Origin: Achromobacter sp. Marseille-Q4962
GTDB lineage: Bacteria > Pseudomonadota > Gammaproteobacteria > Burkholderiales > Burkholderiaceae_B
Reading direction: 5' to 3'
NCBI RefSeq assembly: GCF_943737005.1
Contig: NZ_CALSFU010000002.1
Span: 124,001-188,000, forward strand
DNA: 64,000 nucleotides
The notes beneath the pieces were generated by a model, which was not told the origin of the DNA, made no database searches, and saw only the letters and a list, made by a program, of their open reading frames with translations. Position 1 is the stretch's first letter. Each line of letters starts with the position of its first letter. A program made the translations under genes and the position numbers. Positions 7,031 to 15,412 of this stretch are shown piece after piece.

Positions 7031-9163
7031 TCAGTGAGCGGGCGCGGCGCGCGGGATCATCAGCGCGTCCAGCACGATCGCGCCCTGGCCCTGCGGGCGC
7101 ACCAGAATGGGGTTCATATCGATTTCGGCGATGTGATCGCGATGCCGGAAGGCGAATTCCGACAGGCGGGCCACGCTGCGCGCGGCCGCGCCGATGTCCG
7201 CCTTGGCCCGGCCGCGCGCGCCGTCCAGCACGGGAAACATCTTGAGCGAACGGATCATCGCCAGCGCTTCGTCCTCGGTCACGGGCGCGGCCTGCACCGC
7301 CACGTCCTTCAGCACCTCGGCGTAAATGCCGCCCATGCCCACCATGACGATGGGACCGAAGACCGGATCCCGCGAAATGCCGGCGATCAGTTCCGTGCCG
7401 CCGCGCACCATGGGCGCCACCAGAACGCCGTCGATGCGCGCCCGAGGCGCATGGCGCGCCGCGCTGCCGACGATCCGTTCATAGGCCGCGCGCACGGCAT
7501 CGGCGTCGACCAGGTCCAGCGCCACGCCGCCGATCTCGGTCTTGTGGGCGATGTCTTCGGAGGCGATCTTCAGCACGACGGGATAGCCTATCGTCTCGGC
7601 GGCGCGGACGGCCTCGCCGGCATCGCGGGCGACGAACTCGCGGGGCACGTCGATGCCGGCCTGGCCCAGGGCGCGCTTCGCGTGGAATTCGCTGCGGAAC
7701 ACCGCCGGATCGACGGGTTCGGCGGCAGGCAGCCGGGCGGGCTCGGACGCGGCGGCGCTCAGGCGGCCCAGCGCGACCAGGCCGGCCAGCCCGGTCGCCG
7801 CGGCGTCGATGCTGGAAAACACGGGAATGCCCAGCGCGTTGATCTCGCCGACCGCGTCGGCCGGACCCTGGCTGATGACCATCAGCAGGCGGTCGGGATG
7901 GCTGGCGCGCACCTGGGCGAGCGCCTCGAGGTAGACGCCGCGCAGCCTCGTGTTGTAGAGCGACAGGGACATGAACAGCGCCAGCGTCCCGTCCGACGGA
8001 TCGTCCAGCAGGGCGCCCAGCAGCTCGAGCAGGATGTCGGGGCGGCTGGACATCTGGGCCGAGGCGTCCACGGGATTGCCCGTGCTCGCGGTGGGAACGG
8101 CTTCGCGTATGCGTCGTTGGGTATGGGACGCGAGCGCGGGCAGGGCCAGGCCCGCTTCGCTCATGGCGTCGGCCATCATGATGCCGAAGCCGCCGGAGGC
8201 GGCCACCAGCGTCACCGCCTCGCTGCGCGGCAGGCGGCCGGGCATGAGCAGCGAAGCGGCGTGGCCGATGTCGATCAGCGCTTCCACCGAACGCACGCGC
8301 AGCGCGCCATAACGGCGGAATACCGCGTCGATCACGGCATCCGAGCCGGTGAGGGCGCCGGTATGCGAAGCCGCCGCCGCCTGACCTTTCTCGGTCGAGC
8401 CGATCTTCAGGACGATGACGGGCTTGCGGCGTTCGCGCGCCATGCGCAAGGCGCCGACCAGCTTGCCGGCATTGCGGCAGGTTTCCATGCAGCACAGGAT
8501 GATGCGCGTGGACGCGTCTTCGGCCAGGGCGGCGATGCCATCGGCCACGTCCACGTCGGCCTCGTTTCCGGTGGCGATGAATCGGCTTACGCCCATGCCG
8601 CGCCGGGCCACGCTTTGCATGGTGTGGCTGCCCACGTTGCCCGATTGCGAAACGATGCCCACCTGCCCGGCGGCAGGCATGTGCTCTTCGAGCGCGATCG
8701 AGAAGGAAGCGATCAGGCGGTCGGCCACGTTTACCGCGCCCAGGCAATTGGGACCGAGCAGGCGCATGCCATGGGCGCGGGCGATGCCGGCCAGCTCGGC
8801 CTGCAGGGCGGCGCCTTCCGGGCCGGCCTCCACGAAGCCGGACGACAGCACGATGGCGGCCTGCACGCCGCGGGCGGCGCAGTCCCGCAGCGCGGCCGGC
8901 GTGGCGGCCGCCGGCACGGCCAGGATGGCCAGTTCGGGCGCGGCGGGCGTGTCGAGCACCGATGCGTAAGCGGGCAGCCCCTGAATGACGCCGCCTTTGG
9001 GGTTGATGGGATAGACCGGGCCGGCATAGCCGTGCTTGGCCAGCATGTGCACGGGCCGGCCGCCGATCTTGGCGATTTCGTCGGAAGCGCCGATCACGGC
9101 GATGCTGCGGGCTTCAAAGAAGGCCGCCAGGCCGGCGCCCGGCTGTTGCGTCTGTTCCCCCAT
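7031..9163 (-). CDS. NDP-forming acyl-CoA synthetase (CoA-binding plus ATP-grasp)
   Basis: This 710-residue protein has the two-part layout of the ADP-forming acetyl/acyl-CoA synthetase family. The N-terminal CoA-binding Rossmann domain opens with RSIAVIGASDEIAKIGGRPV. Ligase domains follow, with SQSGNVG and the phospho-histidine loop SHTGALTGSDAV. The C-terminal ATP-grasp part holds GYPVVLKIASEDIAHKTEIGG. It most likely activates the free acid as its CoA thioester for the dehydrogenases downstream. A role in acetyl-CoA recycling is possible, but the operon context favours substrate activation. Confidence 0.9.
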   Translation of the reverse strand: MGEQTQQPGAGLAAFFEARSIAVIGASDEIAKIGGRPVHMLAKHGYAGPVYPINPKGGVIQGLPAYASVLDTPAAPELAILAVPAAATPAALRDCAARGVQAAIVLSSGFVEAGPEGAALQAELAGIARAHGMRLLGPNCLGAVNVADRLIASFSIALEEHMPAAGQVGIVSQSGNVGSHTMQSVARRGMGVSRFIATGNEADVDVADGIAALAEDASTRIILCCMETCRNAGKLVGALRMARERRKPVIVLKIGSTEKGQAAAASHTGALTGSDAVIDAVFRRYGALRVRSVEALIDIGHAASLLMPGRLPRSEAVTLVAASGGFGIMMADAMSEAGLALPALASHTQRRIREAVPTASTGNPVDASAQMSSRPDILLELLGALLDDPSDGTLALFMSLSLYNTRLRGVYLEALAQVRASHPDRLLMVISQGPADAVGEINALGIPVFSSIDAAATGLAGLVALGRLSAAASEPARLPAAEPVDPAVFRSEFHAKRALGQAGIDVPREFVARDAGEAVRAAETIGYPVVLKIASEDIAHKTEIGGVALDLVDADAVRAAYERIVGSAARHAPRARIDGVLVAPMVRGGTELIAGISRDPVFGPIVMVGMGGIYAEVLKDVAVQAAPVTEDEALAMIRSLKMFPVLDGARGRAKADIGAAARSVARLSEFAFRHRDHIAEIDMNPILVRPQGQGAIVLDALMIPRAAPAH

Positions 9164-9165
9164 GC

Positions 9166-9936
9166 TCAGCGTCCTTTGAATACCGGCTGGCGCTTTTCGA
9201 GGAAGGCCATGCGGGCCTCGCGCGCGTCTTCGGTCTTGGCCAGGGCCATGGTGAAGTCCTGCTCGAAGCGGTAGGCATCCCGTTGCGGCATGAGGTCCAC
9301 CATATTGGCCGCGCGCTTGGCGTACACCACGGCCAGCGGCGCCTTGGAGGCAATCTCATGGGCCAGTTCCAGGGTCGTGGGCAGCAGCCGGCCGGCGGGA
9401 AGCACGTCTTCCAGCACATTGCGGCGCAGCAGATCCTGCGCGCTGAGCCGTTGGCCGGTAAAGAACATGCGGCGCACGGTCGAGCGGCCGAACAAGGTGC
9501 GCAGCATGGAAGCGCCGCCCGCCAGGCCGACGTTGATCTCGGGCATGCCGAAGCTGGCGTTCTCGGAAGCGTACATGATGTCGCAGGCGGCCATGAGGCC
9601 CAGGCCCGCGCCCAGCGCGGCGCCGTTCACGGCGGCAATCACGGGCTTGGCGCATTCCCTGATGGCGTTGCCGGTTTCCCGCGTGACGCGGTTGTGTTCG
9701 AGGAAGTCGCCGGCGATGTCGGCATCGGGGCGGTCCTTGAGGTCGGCGCCTGCGCAGAAGACATTGCCGTTTCCGGTCAGCACGGCGCAGCGGATGTCGC
9801 CGCGCTCGGAGATCTCGTCGAAGACGGCGACGATGCGCCGGCGCATTTCGCGGTTGAGGGCATTGACGGGCGGACGATTCAGCGTAACGAGCGCAACGCC
9901 CTCGCTGACTTCGAATTTGACGGCGGGTTCGCTCAT
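9166..9936 (-). CDS. Enoyl-CoA hydratase/isomerase (crotonase family)
   Basis: This 256-residue crotonase-fold protein has VALVTLNRPPVNALNREM at the start, the oxyanion-hole block GNVFCAGADLKDRPD, and KPVIAAVNGAALGAGLGLMAACD. FGMPEINVGLAGG follows with one acidic catalytic candidate. It probably hydrates the enoyl-CoA made by the acyl-CoA dehydrogenases. It is the first large gene of the operon. Its ATG overlaps by ATGA the stop of a 21-codon ORF with a better ribosome site, so translation may be coupled to that leader. Confidence 0.92.
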   Translation of the reverse strand: MSEPAVKFEVSEGVALVTLNRPPVNALNREMRRRIVAVFDEISERGDIRCAVLTGNGNVFCAGADLKDRPDADIAGDFLEHNRVTRETGNAIRECAKPVIAAVNGAALGAGLGLMAACDIMYASENASFGMPEINVGLAGGASMLRTLFGRSTVRRMFFTGQRLSAQDLLRRNVLEDVLPAGRLLPTTLELAHEIASKAPLAVVYAKRAANMVDLMPQRDAYRFEQDFTMALAKTEDAREARMAFLEKRQPVFKGR

Positions 9937-9998
9937 GCCCGCTCCTGGTACTGTCGGGGGAAGGCGGGCGCGCCGGGGGCGCGGTGGGCATGCTGCAT
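9933..9998 (-). CDS. Small leader ORF (21 aa) overlapping enoyl-CoA hydratase start
   Basis: GAGGAGACACACG lies directly before an ATG at 9998. The frame then encodes MQHAHRAPGAPAFPRQ and ends QERA at a TGA that shares ATGA with the hydratase start. The strong ribosome site and exact overlap suggest a translated leader that couples ribosomes into the operon. The hydratase's own site (CAGGAGCGGGC) lies inside it. No similarity is recognised. It could also be a chance ORF in G+C-rich DNA. Confidence 0.45.
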   Translation of the reverse strand: MQHAHRAPGAPAFPRQYQERA

Positions 9999-10039
9999 CG
10001 TGTGTCTCCTCGAGTCGGAATGACCGGTCTTGCCTGTGC

Positions 10040-10069
10040 GCCGGAGCCTGGAGAGGCCGGCTTTTTTTT
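10040..10069 (+). terminator. Strong intrinsic terminator with no obvious upstream gene
   Basis: On the plus strand GCCG-GA-GCCT-GGAG-AGGC-CGGC folds into a hairpin with a 2-base bulge and a GGAG loop, followed at once by eight T. No plus-strand gene ends just upstream; the region is the divergent gap between the acyl-CoA operon and the SMP-30 gene. It could end a short RNA started near 9940-10030 or attenuate the lactonase gene 146 bp further on. Confidence 0.65.
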
Positions 10070-10215
10070 GATTATATGGATGGGTATTGCCGCGAATTCA
10101 CGCCAGAAAAGTTGGTTGTGTTCTGCGCGAAAGCGGCATATTCCGGGGCTGCGCAAGCCGATACCATCGAAGCCGTGGCGGTTCGCCGGAACGCGGCGAT
10201 GGAGGAAACCTGCAG

Positions 10216-11094
10216 ATGCGTATCGATCGGATCGGCGCGCTGCGCGCGTCCCTGGGAGAGTGTCCCGTGTGGGATGCCGAGCGGCGGCGTTTATGGATGG
10301 CGGACTGCCGCAGCGGGCGGATCCATGCCCTCGACCCGGAAGGGGGACAGGCGCGGAGCTGGCTGCTGCCCGCGCCGCTGGGCTCTTTTGCGCTCAATGG
10401 AGACGACGAACTGGTCGTGGCCCTGAAGGAGGTTTTCGCGCTCTACCGTCCGGCCGACAACACGCTGCGCACATTGGCGCGCATCGACGACAGCCATCCC
10501 AACCTGCGCCTCAACGATGGCGTGCCGTTGCCCGACGGCAGTTTCGTGGCCGGCACGATGCACACCTGCCGGCAGGAGGGGCAGGAGCCGCTCGGAGGGC
10601 TTTATCGGCTGGATACCCGGGGCCGCCTGACGCGCATCGCGCAGGGCATCGGCGTGGCGAACGGTCCGAACGTGGATCTGCGCAATGAATTCTTCTATGT
10701 CTGCGACAGCGCGCAGCGCAGGATTTTCCGTTATCGCATGGACGGGGATGGCCGGCTCGGCGCGCGCGAAGTCTTCGTCGATACCGGGGCTTACGATTCG
10801 GCTCCGGACGGCTGTTGTTTCGATCTGGCGGGCGGCCTGTGGACCGCGCTGGTTCATGCGGGCGCCATCGCCAGGTTCGATGGCGCGGGCAGGCTGGACT
10901 TGCGGATAGACCTGCCCGTGACCCATCCCGCTTCGTTGTGCTTCGGCGGCGAGGACATGACGGACATCTTCGTGACGTCCATCAGCGACAGCGGGCGTCT
11001 GGCGGCCTCGGGGCCGCTGGATGGTTGTCTGCTCCGGCTTCGCGGCGTGGGCTTCGTGGGCGCGGCGCGGCCGCGTTGCCGGATACGCCCTTAG
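10216..11094 (+). CDS. SMP-30/gluconolactonase-family lactonase
   Basis: This is a 292-residue six-bladed propeller protein. The ATG at 10216 follows GGAGGAAACC. Metal-site motifs of the family are present: LGECPVWDAE (glutamate ligand near residue 14), LRLNDGVPLPDGSFVAGTM, GVANGPNVD and SAPDGCCFDLAGGLWTA. These enzymes open sugar or other lactones with a divalent metal. It stands alone between the acyl-CoA operon and a LysR gene, so its substrate is not indicated. The C-terminus is a little shorter than usual and ends in an Arg-rich stretch. Confidence 0.9.
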   Translation: MRIDRIGALRASLGECPVWDAERRRLWMADCRSGRIHALDPEGGQARSWLLPAPLGSFALNGDDELVVALKEVFALYRPADNTLRTLARIDDSHPNLRLNDGVPLPDGSFVAGTMHTCRQEGQEPLGGLYRLDTRGRLTRIAQGIGVANGPNVDLRNEFFYVCDSAQRRIFRYRMDGDGRLGAREVFVDTGAYDSAPDGCCFDLAGGLWTALVHAGAIARFDGAGRLDLRIDLPVTHPASLCFGGEDMTDIFVTSISDSGRLAASGPLDGCLLRLRGVGFVGAARPRCRIRP

Positions 11095-11115
11095 CGCCGG
11101 CAGGCGCCTGCCCGG

Positions 11116-12063
11116 TCATCCGGCGCCCGCCGCGGCCTTGCCGTAGGCCGTGAAGCGCAGCGTCTTGCCCGAGACGTGCGAGGCGATGAAGTCCAGGAAC
11201 AGCCGGATCTTGGCCGGGATCATTGCCGTATCCAGGATGGTGGCGTACATGCCTTCTTCGAAGGTCGTGTTGGTGACGCGGTGGTCCGGGCACAGCCGGA
11301 CCAGGGTGCCGCGCGTGATGTCGTTGTGCACGGTGTAGTCGTCCAGCAGGGCGATGCCTTCGCCCAGCCGCGCCAGCTCGAGCAGGGCCACGCCGTTGTT
11401 GGTGACGTGCCGCGGCTTGATCGGCACTTCTTCCTGGATCTCGTCCTGCTTGAATCGCCAGCAGTACTGGTCGCCGGGCAGGAGGTAGGCCAGGCAGGCG
11501 TGCTGCGCGACCTCGGCCGGCCTTGTCGGCGTTCCACGCGCGGCCAGATAGGCGGGAGACGCCACGAGGTAGCGCTCGCTCTTGAAAAGAATGCGCCGCT
11601 TCAGCCCGGCTTCGACGGGCGGCGAGATGCGGAAATCGATGTCGAAGTTGTTGCGCCTCAGGTCGGTCTTGGACTCGGACAGCACCAGTTCGACGAGGAT
11701 GTCCGGGTACTGCTGGCGAAAGGCCGCGATGAGCGGAGGCAGCACGCCCAGCCCGAACATCATGCGCGAATGCACGCGCAGCGTGCCTTTGGGCGCGGCG
11801 CGGATCTCCGTGATGTTGCGGTGCGCCTCGTTGATGTTCCAGAGGATGCCTTCGAGCTGGCGGGCGTATTCCTGGCCGGCTTCGGTCAGCACGACCTGAC
11901 GGGTCGAGCGCAGCAGGAGCTTGACGTTCAGCGCATTCTCGAACTCGGTGATCGTCCGGGAAACCGATGTGGCCGATACGCCGAATTGCCGCGCAGTCTC
12001 GGAGAAGCTCTCCGTTTTGGAAATCGACAGAAAGAGCTCCATCGCGCGCAGCCTGTCCATCAT
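11116..12063 (-). CDS. LysR-family transcriptional regulator
   Basis: This is a 315-residue LysR regulator. The N-terminal helix-turn-helix reads MELFLSISKTESFSETARQF then SATSVSRTITEFE. The effector domain follows (GTLRVHSRMMFGLGVLPP, DIDFRISPP). It diverges from the luciferase-like monooxygenase at 12168 with a 104-bp AT-richer gap, so it most likely controls that two-gene operon. The sequence resembles the CrgA-like LysR branch. Confidence 0.93.
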   Translation of the reverse strand: MMDRLRAMELFLSISKTESFSETARQFGVSATSVSRTITEFENALNVKLLLRSTRQVVLTEAGQEYARQLEGILWNINEAHRNITEIRAAPKGTLRVHSRMMFGLGVLPPLIAAFRQQYPDILVELVLSESKTDLRRNNFDIDFRISPPVEAGLKRRILFKSERYLVASPAYLAARGTPTRPAEVAQHACLAYLLPGDQYCWRFKQDEIQEEVPIKPRHVTNNGVALLELARLGEGIALLDDYTVHNDITRGTLVRLCPDHRVTNTTFEEGMYATILDTAMIPAKIRLFLDFIASHVSGKTLRFTAYGKAAAGAG

Positions 12064-12167
12064 TCCTCCACTTTATGCAGCACAGAACGCCGCATTTATT
12101 GTATTCCAGCCATTACGGGCAGCCTTCTAGAATTTCCTTGAAGCTTCACGAACATTGAGGAGACATC

Positions 12168-13232
12168 ATGGAATTCGGCGTATTCATTCTGGCGCAGCAG
12201 CGAGGTTATCACCAGTCGTCCCGGCAGGTCATCAACAACTCCATCGAACAGACCGTCGCGGCCGAGCAGGCGGGCTTCGACACAGCCTGGTACGCCGAGC
12301 ACCACTTCAACAACTATTCCCTGTCGCCTTCGCCGCTGATGACGGTGGCGCACGCGGCGGCCAAGACGCAGCGCATCCGGCTGGGAACCGCGGTCTGCAT
12401 TCTGCCGCTCTATCATCCTGCCCGGTTCCTGGCCGAAGTCGGCTTCGTCGATACGGTTTCCAACGGCCGGCTGGAGCTGGGCGTGGGCTCGGGCTACCAG
12501 GAATTCGAGTTCGAGCGCTTCGGCGTGCAGATCGCCGATTCCGGGGCCATCTTCAACGAGTTCCTCGACCTCATTCCCAAGGGGCTGACGCAGAAGATCT
12601 TCGAGCACGACGGGCAGTTTCTCAAGGTGCCGCCCAGTTCCATCGCGGTGCGCTGCCTGCAGGATCCCATGCCGCCGATGTGGATCACTTCGGGCAACCC
12701 CGTGACGCTGGGCCGCGGTGTGCGCGAGAATCACAATCTCTTCGTCACGGCCCTGCTCAAGGGCAACGACGCGATCGCCGAGCTGCGCGGCCGGCTGGAG
12801 AAAGTCGCCGCGGACAACGGCAAGGATCTGGACCGCGACGTGAAGTTCGGCTTTCTGCGCTGCGGCTATGCATCGGACAACAAAGCCGAGATCGACGCAT
12901 ACCTGGATTGCGCGCGCTTTCAGCGCCGCATCTCCGAAAGCCTGAAATACCGCCGCGCGCAGAGCGACGACGGCTACATGGTCAAGGAAGTCCCGTCGGA
13001 GAACGATCCGACCTTCGAGCAACTGCGCGGGAACCTGCCGGTGGGTTCGGTCAACCAGGTGATCGACAAGATGCTGGAAGAGATCAGCATCCTGCGCCCC
13101 AAGCACATTGCCTTGCAGACTCAACTGGGCGACTTCGACCAGAAGACCATGCTCAAGCAGATCGAGATCTGGGGCGACAAGATCATTCCCGCCATCCGCA
13201 AGGAAGTCGGCGCTTCCGCGCTGGCGGCGTAA
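12168..13232 (+). CDS. LLM-class (bacterial luciferase-like) flavin monooxygenase
   Basis: This 354-residue TIM-barrel protein begins MEFGVFILAQQRGYHQSSRQ after a clear GAGGAGA site. Family marks are DTAWYAEHHFNNYSLSPSPL near residues 40-60, IRLGTAVCILPLYHPARFLAEV, and GRLELGVGSGYQEFEFERFG. These enzymes use reduced FMN supplied by a partner. Ten bases downstream is a flavin reductase gene, so the pair is a typical two-component monooxygenase. The substrate is unknown; LysR control from the divergent gene is likely. Confidence 0.92.
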   Translation: MEFGVFILAQQRGYHQSSRQVINNSIEQTVAAEQAGFDTAWYAEHHFNNYSLSPSPLMTVAHAAAKTQRIRLGTAVCILPLYHPARFLAEVGFVDTVSNGRLELGVGSGYQEFEFERFGVQIADSGAIFNEFLDLIPKGLTQKIFEHDGQFLKVPPSSIAVRCLQDPMPPMWITSGNPVTLGRGVRENHNLFVTALLKGNDAIAELRGRLEKVAADNGKDLDRDVKFGFLRCGYASDNKAEIDAYLDCARFQRRISESLKYRRAQSDDGYMVKEVPSENDPTFEQLRGNLPVGSVNQVIDKMLEEISILRPKHIALQTQLGDFDQKTMLKQIEIWGDKIIPAIRKEVGASALAA

Positions 13233-13242
13233 GGAGCGCGTC

Positions 13243-14040
13243 ATGCGTATCTACTTGAGCAATGCGGGCGCGATCTCGCTGCGCGAGCCGCTGGACTTCC
13301 GCCGGCTCGACGTCCTGGCCGACCCCCAGCCCAGCGACAGGCTCGAACGGGCCATCGCGCGGGTCGGGCGGCGCGAGGACGAGCGGCACATCCGCCTGTC
13401 GCCCTCGGTGCTGCGCTTCCTGTCGAAGCACGCGGGCGATCCGCAGTGGGAGGCGGGGTTCTCCGCGATGGTGGATTATGCGGCGCGCCACGGCTGGGTC
13501 GACGAGCGGGGCGACATCCGCGCCCACATGGTCGTGAACGAGCGCGACGACGTGGTGTCGGTCGACGACTTCAAGGCCGCGATGCGCGCCTTGCCCGCGG
13601 GCATCAGCGCGGTCAGCACCGGCGACGGCGAACAGGTGGCCGGCATGATCGTGTCCAGCCTCACGTCGATTTCCGCCGATCCGCCCATGGTCGGGTTCTT
13701 CGTGCAGCAGACTTCGTCTACGCGGGACGCCCTGCTGCGCAATGGCCGCTTCGTGGCCAACATCCTGGGCGAGAATCATGGCGGGGTCATCCAGGCTTTT
13801 CTGCGCCAGCCCCAGGGCCCGGCGCGTTTCGCGCAGGGCGGCTGGGTCGTGAACGAGCTGGGCTTGCCGGTTCTGCCGGATGCGCTGGCCAGCATCGAGT
13901 GCGACATCGTCTGCACCGAAGTGCTCGGCACCCACGATTTCATCGTCGGCAAGATGCGCAAGACCGCCTGCCGCCAGGCGCAGCCGGTCATCAATTTCAA
14001 TGCCGCCACGCACCGCATCGCGCCCGTGCGGCTCCAGTAG
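13243..14040 (+). CDS. Flavin reductase-like protein with an N-terminal extension
   Basis: This is a 265-residue protein. Residues about 105-265 form the flavin reductase/HpaC-like domain: FKAAMRALPAGISAVSTGDG, SLTSISADPPMVGFFVQQTS and GRFVANILGENH. Residues 1-100 form a separate extension (LRFLSKHAGDPQWEAGFSAM, HGWVDERGDIRAH) not found in ordinary reductases of about 165 residues. It probably supplies reduced FMN to the monooxygenase encoded just upstream. The extension may dock the two proteins or regulate activity. A bidirectional terminator follows. Confidence 0.87.
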   Translation: MRIYLSNAGAISLREPLDFRRLDVLADPQPSDRLERAIARVGRREDERHIRLSPSVLRFLSKHAGDPQWEAGFSAMVDYAARHGWVDERGDIRAHMVVNERDDVVSVDDFKAAMRALPAGISAVSTGDGEQVAGMIVSSLTSISADPPMVGFFVQQTSSTRDALLRNGRFVANILGENHGGVIQAFLRQPQGPARFAQGGWVVNELGLPVLPDALASIECDIVCTEVLGTHDFIVGKMRKTACRQAQPVINFNAATHRIAPVRLQ

Positions 14041-14101
14041 GGCGGACGACGCCCGGCGCGCTTTGCCGGGGCGTCGGGCAGGGCCGGAGGGGGGAAAATG
14101 A

Positions 14102-14128
14102 AAAGCGGCGGGCCTGGCCCGCCGCTTT
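14102..14128. terminator. Bidirectional intrinsic terminator between convergent genes
   Basis: AAAGCGGCGGGCC and GGCCCGCCGCTTT form a perfect 13-bp inverted repeat around a single T, between the ends of the flavin reductase and the convergent Bug gene. A-rich and T-rich ends let it act on both strands. The tiny spacer means the real loop opens some inner pairs. Confidence 0.85.
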
Positions 14129-14140
14129 GGCGTGCAGCGT

Positions 14141-15103
14141 TCAATCCAGGACGATGCGGTTTTCCTTGATGACCTTGCCCCAGTATTGGCGGTCGGCTTC
14201 CAGTTGCGCATCCAGGGCTTGCGGGCCGCCGGCCTTTTCGGTCTGGCCGTTGGCGGCCAGCACCTGGCGAAAGCGCTCCGATTGGACCGTCTTGATGGCG
14301 GCCTCGGCGTACTGCCGGACCAGGTCGGCGGGCGTGCCCTTGGGCGCGTGCAGCGCCGTCCAGTAGCTGGCCTTGAGCTGGGGGTAGCCGAGCTCGGTCA
14401 CGCACGGCACGTCGGGCAGCGCCGGGTCACGCCGGTCGGTGGTCAGGGCCAGGATCTTGATCTCCCCCGCCTTCTGGTGGTCGGCCAGGGCGATGGGCGT
14501 CATGTAGGAAAGGTCGTTGCGTCCGGTGATGAGGTCGATCAGGCTGGTCGGCGTGCTCTTGTAGGGCACGGGCGTCAGCGGGATGCCCAGCGTCTTGGAC
14601 AGGATGAGGCCGTACAGGTCGGTGACGCTTCCGGGTCCCAGGGTGCCGTAAGTCAGCGCGCGATTTTCCTTCTTTGCGTAAGCCACGAGATCGGCAATGG
14701 AGTTCACGCCCATCGAGGATGGCACGGTGATGGTGAGCGGGCCGTCGAACATCATGGCCACCGAGGCGAAGCTGTCGAAGCCATACTGCAGATTGGGACG
14801 CAGCAGGATGTTCAGCGAAACCGGGCCCGATCCGCCCATGAGCAGCATGGCGCCGTCGGCCGGGGCGCGCGCCACCTGGGTCGCGCCGATGATGCCGTTG
14901 GCGCCCGGCTTGTTCTCGACGATGAACGGGCGGCCGACCTGGGCGCTCATGCCTTCGGCCAGCAGGCGCGCGAAGTTGTCGTTGGGCCCGCCGGACGCAT
15001 AGGGAACGATCAGGGTCACGGGCTTGGGGGCGGCGCGCAGCGGCCGGGCAAGCATCATGAGCGTGCCGGCCGCGAGAAAGCTGCGGCGCGTGGGCTTGAA
15101 CAT
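14141..15103 (-). CDS. Bug/TctC-family binding protein with a Tat-like signal
   Basis: This is a 320-residue periplasmic binding protein. The start at 15103 follows AAGGAGAGAGACA. Its signal MFKPTRRSFLAAG has a twin-arginine pattern (TRRSFLA), so export by Tat rather than Sec is possible. Family blocks follow: KPVTLIVPYASGGPNDNFAR, ENKPGANGIIG, VPYKSTPTSLIDLITG and LPDVPCVTE. It stands alone between convergent and divergent neighbours, with no obvious catabolic partner, so its ligand is unknown. Confidence 0.92.
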   Translation of the reverse strand: MFKPTRRSFLAAGTLMMLARPLRAAPKPVTLIVPYASGGPNDNFARLLAEGMSAQVGRPFIVENKPGANGIIGATQVARAPADGAMLLMGGSGPVSLNILLRPNLQYGFDSFASVAMMFDGPLTITVPSSMGVNSIADLVAYAKKENRALTYGTLGPGSVTDLYGLILSKTLGIPLTPVPYKSTPTSLIDLITGRNDLSYMTPIALADHQKAGEIKILALTTDRRDPALPDVPCVTELGYPQLKASYWTALHAPKGTPADLVRQYAEAAIKTVQSERFRQVLAANGQTEKAGGPQALDAQLEADRQYWGKVIKENRIVLD

Positions 15104-15412
15104 TGTCTCTCTCCTTGTCCTGGACGCCATCTTCTGCCTTGCCGTTTTCCTGGCGGGATCCGGTCTTGTGCATGCTGGCCACAGGGTCGGCCGGCGGGGG
15201 CGCCGGCCTTGGGTTGTCACAGAAGCCGATCATAAGTTTTATCGGTCCGCGCGATTACCCCACGGTTGTGCAGAACAGTTCTGCGGACCCGGAGAAACTG
15301 CGCGGCGGCGCGGGGGAGAAATGGATGACGGATGAGAACGGGCGGCGGTACATTTGTCGGGGCCGCATCGCCCAGCGACCCCGACCATCGGTTCCCTCGC
15401 CGTCCATCTTCC
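15104..15412. other. Noncoding divergent gap of 309 bp with palindromes
   Basis: No convincing gene is seen here. It holds the upstream region of the Bug gene and of the orphan gene at 15413. At 15270-15284 GCAGAAC-A-GTTCTGC is a perfect 7-bp inverted repeat and an operator candidate. Near 15190-15209 there is a G+C hairpin, GGCCGGC with GCCGGCC. Around 15226-15245 CCGAT and ATCGG flank an AT-rich core that could hold a promoter. Nothing links these to a known regulator. Confidence 0.4.

Noticed and set aside
7034-9274. Very long plus-strand ORF opposite the acyl-CoA synthetase
   Set aside because: It is an antisense shadow in G+C-rich DNA: His/Gly/Ala/Arg-rich, without family motifs, while the minus strand has a complete enzyme.
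11099-11112. Palindrome GGCAGGCGCCTGCC between the SMP-30 and LysR gene ends
   Set aside because: It has no loop and no T run, and lies between gene ends where an operator is not expected.
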